NCBI RefSeq assembly: GCF_947500265.1
Contig: NZ_CANMRN010000003.1
Coordinates: forward strand, 1 to 64,000
Source of the DNA: an uncultured Psychrobacter sp.
GTDB taxonomy: Bacteria > Pseudomonadota > Gammaproteobacteria > Pseudomonadales > Moraxellaceae
Direction of reading: 5' to 3'
DNA: 64,000 nucleotides
In this document: positions 59,535-64,000 of the stretch, piece by piece
Position numbering within the stretch: the first letter of the stretch is position 1
Layout: every line of letters begins with the position of its first letter
Notes under the pieces: generated by a model
Databases searched by the model: none
What the model was told of the DNA's origin: nothing
The model's input: the letters and a program-made list of their open reading frames with translations, nothing else
Made by a program: the position numbers and the translations under genes

Positions 59535-60476
59535 ATGCCTGAATTACCTGAAGTAGAAACCACTAAAGCCAGTCTTGCTCCATTGTTAGGCCAACAGGTA
59601 GTTGATGTTAAAGTATTTCAGCCAAAGCTGCGATGGATGATGCCAGATAACTTGGACGAGCTGGTTAATTACACATTAGAGAGTGTCGAGCGCCGAGCAA
59701 AGTATCTGATTCTTAATTTTCTGCCAGCAGCTGCACAAAATAACGCTCCCATGTCAGCCAGTAAAGTTGAACCACGTCAGCTTCTTATCCACTTAGGAAT
59801 GTCAGGTAGCTTACAGCAACATAGCTATGGTACTGATAAGCGTAAACATGATCATCTAGTCGTCGTTTTTAATGATAATGCTAACAAAAAGTCTCAGCTA
59901 CACTACTATGATCCTAGACGTTTTGGTTCAGTACTATGGCATGAAGATTACGGCAATAAACTACTAGATCATCTAGGTCCTGAGCCACTTTCAAAAGATT
60001 TTACCGCAGACTATTTATACAGTTTAATCCAGCGTATTGATTTATCTAGCCAAGATAGCAATGGGTTATCGTCAAATAATACTAAAACGAATAAGCGACT
60101 AAAACCCATCTCCCGAGCGATTAAATCTGTCATCATGGAACAAGAAGTTGTGGTCGGTGTTGGCAATATTTATGCGACTGAAAGTCTGTACTTGTCCGGC
60201 ATCCACCCTGCTACACCAGCCAATCAAATTTCACATGATCAGATTATTACCTTGGTTAATCATATTAAAGAAATTTTAAAGAAAGCGATAAAGCTGGGCG
60301 GTTCGACACTACGAGATTTCACAGTAGCAAGTGGTCAGACTGGTTACTTTCAGCAAACTCTAAATGTGTATGGTAGACAAGGAGAAAGCTGTCTACATTG
60401 CAGCACGACGCTAGAAAACATTAAGCTTACTGGCAGAGCCAGTGTTTATTGTCCAAATTGTCAGCCGTTAAAATAG
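59535..60476 (+). CDS. mutM: Formamidopyrimidine-DNA glycosylase
   Basis: 313 residues from the ATG that yields MPELPE; catalysis needs Pro2 at the mature N-terminus, which fixes the start (a TTG at 59520 is rejected). Removes 8-oxoguanine and nicks the strand. Glu3, Lys (LIHLGMSGSL), and the C-terminal zinc finger CLHCSTTLENIKLTGRASVYCPNC are present. A 25-residue polar insert (SSQDSNGLSSNNTKTNKR) makes it longer than the 270-residue norm. Confidence 0.96.
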   Translation: MPELPEVETTKASLAPLLGQQVVDVKVFQPKLRWMMPDNLDELVNYTLESVERRAKYLILNFLPAAAQNNAPMSASKVEPRQLLIHLGMSGSLQQHSYGTDKRKHDHLVVVFNDNANKKSQLHYYDPRRFGSVLWHEDYGNKLLDHLGPEPLSKDFTADYLYSLIQRIDLSSQDSNGLSSNNTKTNKRLKPISRAIKSVIMEQEVVVGVGNIYATESLYLSGIHPATPANQISHDQIITLVNHIKEILKKAIKLGGSTLRDFTVASGQTGYFQQTLNVYGRQGESCLHCSTTLENIKLTGRASVYCPNCQPLK

Positions 60477-60766
60477 CTAATAAATGATATCCGATTACTT
60501 GTGCTGCGTTTGGATTAAATGAAGATAATATTTAGATACAGTATCTACTTTTGAAAGTATCAAATATTGCCAAAGCTATAGTTAGATTATTCTCATTTTT
60601 GTTGCTTATTAGCGCACATCTTGCTTTAATAGTGCTAGCGCTTACATAAATAGTGCGTATCATTTATTTTTCTGTAATATTTAGCCTAACTATTGTTGCC
60701 GCAAGATTCCTGTGTGAAGATAGCAGCAGCCATTAATCATACTACTATGAGTTTCAGGATATCGTT

Positions 60767-61207
60767 ATGACTGTTAAAGCAAGAACCCAACGCACAGTTA
60801 AGCAGAGATTTTTTACTGCATTAGCAACTTTAGGATTGGTAGCTGCGACTATTCAGCCTACTTTTGCAGCTATAGAAATTGATGAAACTGATTTCGGGCC
60901 TTCGTACGAAACGATGGTAGTCGATACGATTGTTGGTAAACCACTTCAACTCGTGAATGCGGTAGCTGGTACGGCAGCTTATATCGTAAGCCTGCCCTTC
61001 TCACTTATTGGTGGTAATGCAGATCAAGCACAGCAGAAACTGTTCGTTGAACCTTGGGATGCGATGGGACGCTGTTTAGGCTGTACAGTTGCAGAAGACA
61101 ACTATTACAAATCTCAAGTCGTTGATAATAACGTGGTACGTATCGTTGTCGATCAACCATCAGAAATTCTAATTAATACCAATGACTATGTAGTGGTCAC
61201 TCCGTAA
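60767..61207 (+). CDS. Small exported protein, function unknown
   Basis: 146 residues. A basic start and hydrophobic segment ending in IQPTFAA form a signal peptide (cleavage about 35). The mature part has a hydrophobic stretch GKPLQLVNAVAGTAAYIVSLPFSLIGGN (about 58-84) that could be membrane-associated, and one Cys-x2-Cys pair (Cys103, Cys106 in GRCLGC). I recognise no family. It is followed by a strong bidirectional terminator. Confidence 0.75.
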   Translation: MTVKARTQRTVKQRFFTALATLGLVAATIQPTFAAIEIDETDFGPSYETMVVDTIVGKPLQLVNAVAGTAAYIVSLPFSLIGGNADQAQQKLFVEPWDAMGRCLGCTVAEDNYYKSQVVDNNVVRIVVDQPSEILINTNDYVVVTP

Positions 61208-61269
61208 CAATTTGCTTTTAGTAGGCACATCAAATAGTTCACAAAAAATGACTATGACTATTTCATAGC

Positions 61270-61299
61270 AAAAAGGCTAACGAGAAGTTAGCCTTTTTT
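61270..61299. terminator. Bidirectional terminator, exported protein / mscL
   Basis: AAAAAGGCTAAC-GAGAA-GTTAGCCTTTTT palindrome between converging genes. Confidence 0.93.
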
Positions 61300-61319
61300 A
61301 TTGTCAACGAGTTGATAAT

Positions 61320-61775
61320 TTATTTCGTAATACTAGTATTACTTAATTTGGCACTGATTTCGCGCAGCAACTTCACTTCTTCTGATGGCTCTTCTACTGC
61401 TTCTTCAATAACCTCCTCTACCTCTTCAGCACGGCGCATTTTATTGACACCTCTAACCATCATAAAGATGATGAAAGCTAAGATTAGGAAGTTAATAAGT
61501 ACGGTAATAAAACTACCGTAAGCCAATACAGGTACACCTGCTTCTTTGAGCGCATCATAAGTCATAGCAAGACCGTCAGGTGTATCGCCTAAAACTAAGA
61601 ACATGTTCTCAAAATTAATCTCGCCGCCAAAAATAAAAGCGACAATCGGCATAATAATATCATCTACTAAAGATTTTGTGATGGTAGCAAAAGCCCCGCC
61701 GATGATGACACCGACTGCCAAATCCATTACATTACCCTTGACAGCGAACTCTTTGAACTCTGAAACCATACTCAT
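61320..61775 (-). CDS. mscL: Large-conductance mechanosensitive channel
   Basis: 151 residues, two membrane helices. The N-terminal [31 protein letters not shown] is the pore-lining helix of MscL; TM2 is [20 protein letters not shown] Glu-rich C-terminal cytoplasmic bundle follows ([21 protein letters not shown]). It opens under osmotic downshock. Ribosome-binding site GAGGAA. Convergent with the exported-protein gene. Confidence 0.97.
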   Translation of the reverse strand: MSMVSEFKEFAVKGNVMDLAVGVIIGGAFATITKSLVDDIIMPIVAFIFGGEINFENMFLVLGDTPDGLAMTYDALKEAGVPVLAYGSFITVLINFLILAFIIFMMVRGVNKMRRAEEVEEVIEEAVEEPSEEVKLLREISAKLSNTSITK

Positions 61776-61910
61776 TGTTTTTTCCTCAAAATTTATCTAT
61801 AAGCAAATAGATATTTATATAATAAGTGTCACATCTAGCTTTCATGTTAATAATTGAATACATTAATGCCACTATTCATTCTGTCTGTATTTTTCCAAGA
61901 TTACAACACA

Positions 61911-61958
61911 AAAAAAAGCAGTATAAAGTGAACCACTAATAGTTCACCTTATACTGCT
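61911..61958 (-). terminator. Intrinsic terminator of typA
   Basis: A 17-bp stem with one mismatch (AGCAGTATAAAGTGAAC with GTTCACCTTATACTGCT) and an eight-base loop, followed on the minus strand by eight T; about 100 bases beyond the typA stop. Confidence 0.92.
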
Positions 61959-62055
61959 CATTTTTGAATCACTCAGTGCCCGTAGAAACTACTGACACTA
62001 AGTGTTCGCGTCAAACATCAATATTATGAATTACTAAGTAACTCACTGATTGATA

Positions 62056-63906
62056 TTAAGCACCTTTCTTACCACGGCCATGACGCTTACGCTCACTTTC
62101 AGTCAAGTAGCGCTTACGAATACGTACCGCTTTTGGCGTTACTTCGACTAGCTCATCGTCTTGAATAAATTCAAGCGCTTGCTCAAGAGTGAACTTCACT
62201 GCTGGCGTCAACGTCAATGCTTCGTCAGTACCACTAGCACGTACGTTGGTTAACTGTTTAGCAGTCGTTGGGTTAACAGTCATATCATCGTTACGAGAGT
62301 TAAGACCAACAATCATGCCTTCATAAACTTCAAGCTGTGGTTCAGCAAACAACTTACCACGTTTCTGTAGGTTAAATAGAGCAAAACCTAGACAAGTACC
62401 ATTTGCCATAGAAACCAATACGCCGTTAGAACGACCACCAACATCACCGATCTTCTGTGGACCGTAATGTGAGAAGCTCGAGGTCATGATACCACTACCT
62501 GAAGTAAGGGTTAGGAACTCAGAACGGAAACCGATTAAGCCACGCGCTGGTATGGTTGCCTCGATACGCATACGGCCTTTACCGTCCAGCTCCATGTTAG
62601 TCATCTCGCCTTTGCGTAGACCAACTTGCTCCATGATAGAACCTTGATGCTCTTCTTCGATATCGAAGACAACGTTTTCATACGGCTCTTGTAGCTTACC
62701 ATCAACTTCTTTAACGATAACTTCTGGACCAGAAACACCTAGCTCAAAACCTTCACGGCGCATGTTTTCGATAAGTACTGATAAATGAAGCTCACCACGG
62801 CCTGATACTTTGAATTTATCAGGAGACTCAGTGTCTTCTACACGCAATGCTACGTTATGAATCAATTCACGCTCAAGACGCTCACGAATGTTACGTGAAG
62901 TCACAAACTTACCTTCACGACCAGCAAATGGTGAATTATTTACTTGGAAGTTCATAGATACTGTAGGTTGATCTACCGTTAGTGCTGGTAATGCTTCAAC
63001 GTTGTTAGGATCACAAATAGTATCAGAAATGTTTAGTGCATCGATACCTGTGATACAAACGATATCACCTGCTTGTGCATCTTCAACGTCAATACGATCA
63101 AGACCATGGTAACCCATGATTTTTAGAATACGGCCGTTACGCGTCTTACCATGCTTATCAATAACAGTCACTGGCGTGTTAAGTTTAACTTTACCACGTT
63201 GAATACGACCAATACCGATTACACCAACAAAGCTGTTGTAGTCAAGGCTTGAGATTTGCATACGGAACGGAGCGTCAGCATCAACCTGTGGAGGCTGAAC
63301 AACGTCAACGATAGTTTTGAACAATGGGGTCATGTCGTCAGCTAGATCATCTGCTTCTAGACCTGCGATACCGTTCAATGCTGAAGCATAAACAACTGGG
63401 AAATCAAGCTGCTCATCGTTTGCACCTAGGTTATCAAACAAATCAAAGATTTGATCCATTACCCAATCAGGACGTGAGCCAGGACGGTCGATTTTGTTGA
63501 TAACAACGATCGGCTTTAGACCTTGTTCGAATGCTTTTTGCGTCACAAAACGAGTCTGAGGCATTGGGCCATCAACAGCGTCAACAACCAAAAGTACGCA
63601 GTCAACCATAGACATTACACGCTCAACTTCACCACCGAAATCGGCGTGACCTGGAGTATCTACAATGTTGATACGGTATTCGGTTTCTGAAGTTTTATCT
63701 GTCCAGCGGATAGCTGTGTTTTTAGCCAAAATGGTAATACCACGTTCTTGCTCAATATCACCTGAGTCCATTGCACGCTCAGCAATGTTTGCACGGTCGC
63801 CAAAAGTACCAGACTGATGTAATAACTTATCAACCAAAGTTGTCTTACCGTGGTCAACGTGGGCAATAATTGCAATGTTACGCAGGTGTTTGATATCGTT
63901 CGCCAT
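62056..63906 (-). CDS. typA: Ribosome-associated GTPase TypA/BipA
   Basis: 616 residues. Translational GTPase with G1 [11 protein letters not shown]2 ERGITI, G3 [15 protein letters not shown] and G4 NKIDR. The BipA-specific domains follow: [28 protein letters not shown], and a C-terminal domain with [14 protein letters not shown], ending in basic [10 protein letters not shown]. It assists 50S assembly, especially at low temperature, consistent with a cold-adapted host. Monocistronic, minus strand, strong terminator. Confidence 0.97.
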   Translation of the reverse strand: MANDIKHLRNIAIIAHVDHGKTTLVDKLLHQSGTFGDRANIAERAMDSGDIEQERGITILAKNTAIRWTDKTSETEYRINIVDTPGHADFGGEVERVMSMVDCVLLVVDAVDGPMPQTRFVTQKAFEQGLKPIVVINKIDRPGSRPDWVMDQIFDLFDNLGANDEQLDFPVVYASALNGIAGLEADDLADDMTPLFKTIVDVVQPPQVDADAPFRMQISSLDYNSFVGVIGIGRIQRGKVKLNTPVTVIDKHGKTRNGRILKIMGYHGLDRIDVEDAQAGDIVCITGIDALNISDTICDPNNVEALPALTVDQPTVSMNFQVNNSPFAGREGKFVTSRNIRERLERELIHNVALRVEDTESPDKFKVSGRGELHLSVLIENMRREGFELGVSGPEVIVKEVDGKLQEPYENVVFDIEEEHQGSIMEQVGLRKGEMTNMELDGKGRMRIEATIPARGLIGFRSEFLTLTSGSGIMTSSFSHYGPQKIGDVGGRSNGVLVSMANGTCLGFALFNLQKRGKLFAEPQLEVYEGMIVGLNSRNDDMTVNPTTAKQLTNVRASGTDEALTLTPAVKFTLEQALEFIQDDELVEVTPKAVRIRKRYLTESERKRHGRGKKGA

Positions 63907-64000
63907 ATAAAATGCTCGTTTCGTCTTAAAAAAATGCAGTAGCAGTAAGCGCTGCTGAATAAACTTTCATCATCAATCAGATAGATATTGAATCTAAGAT

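Overview
The window reads as ordinary core chromosome of a gammaproteobacterium of the Moraxellaceae, most likely Psychrobacter. The basis is the AT-leaning composition, the tRNA-Thr/Tyr/Gly/Thr cluster upstream of tuf, metX-metW methionine synthesis, the gacS / cysM / rlmD / relA neighbourhood shared with pseudomonads, and protein sequences that look like Psychrobacter homologues. The genus is a judgement from recognition, not from a search. I saw no prophage, insertion sequence, CRISPR array or rRNA operon.

Layout. 1-1.5 kb: start of tuf (minus) preceded by a four-tRNA operon, with a small DUF6122 membrane-protein gene lodged between them. 1.6-8.4 kb (minus): trpE, a membrane-anchored FHA protein, an exported DUF3298 protein, prfC and an orphan lipoprotein. 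8.7-13.9 kb (plus): ohr, polA, a small membrane protein and an acidic Asn/Asp-rich protein. 14-23.6 kb: hemH, metX-metW, a Sel1-repeat protein, trhO, serA divergent from a D-2-hydroxyglutarate dehydrogenase-type flavoenzyme, and a BLUF photoreceptor with a membrane tail. 24-34 kb: a GNAT-nitrilase fusion, a thioredoxin-fold protein, ileS-lspA, a cold-shock/DUF1294 fusion, fkpB, an aldo-keto reductase and a PlsC-type acyltransferase. 34-41 kb: hflX, lrgA-lrgB, a lytic transglycosylase, and rpsB-tsf.

The most interesting block is 41.2-45.7 kb (minus). It is a five-gene operon-like unit encoding a periplasmic solute-binding lipoprotein, a two-TM CheA-like kinase (PAS, Hpt and CheA-type ATPase, but no CheW-binding domain), a stand-alone CheY-like receiver, and two tandem CheX-type phosphatase paralogues. 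It ends in a clear terminator. It looks like a self-contained chemosensory-type phosphorelay with no CheW, MCP, CheB/CheR or flagellar genes nearby, in a genus usually described as non-motile.

46-64 kb: a Bcr/CflA-type MFS exporter, a crotonase, a GacS/BarA-type hybrid kinase with an unusual low-complexity insertion in its receiver, then cysM, a PolB-like 3'-5' exonuclease, rlmD, relA, mutM, a small exported protein, mscL and typA. Many transcription units end in strong intrinsic terminators, several of them shared by convergent genes.
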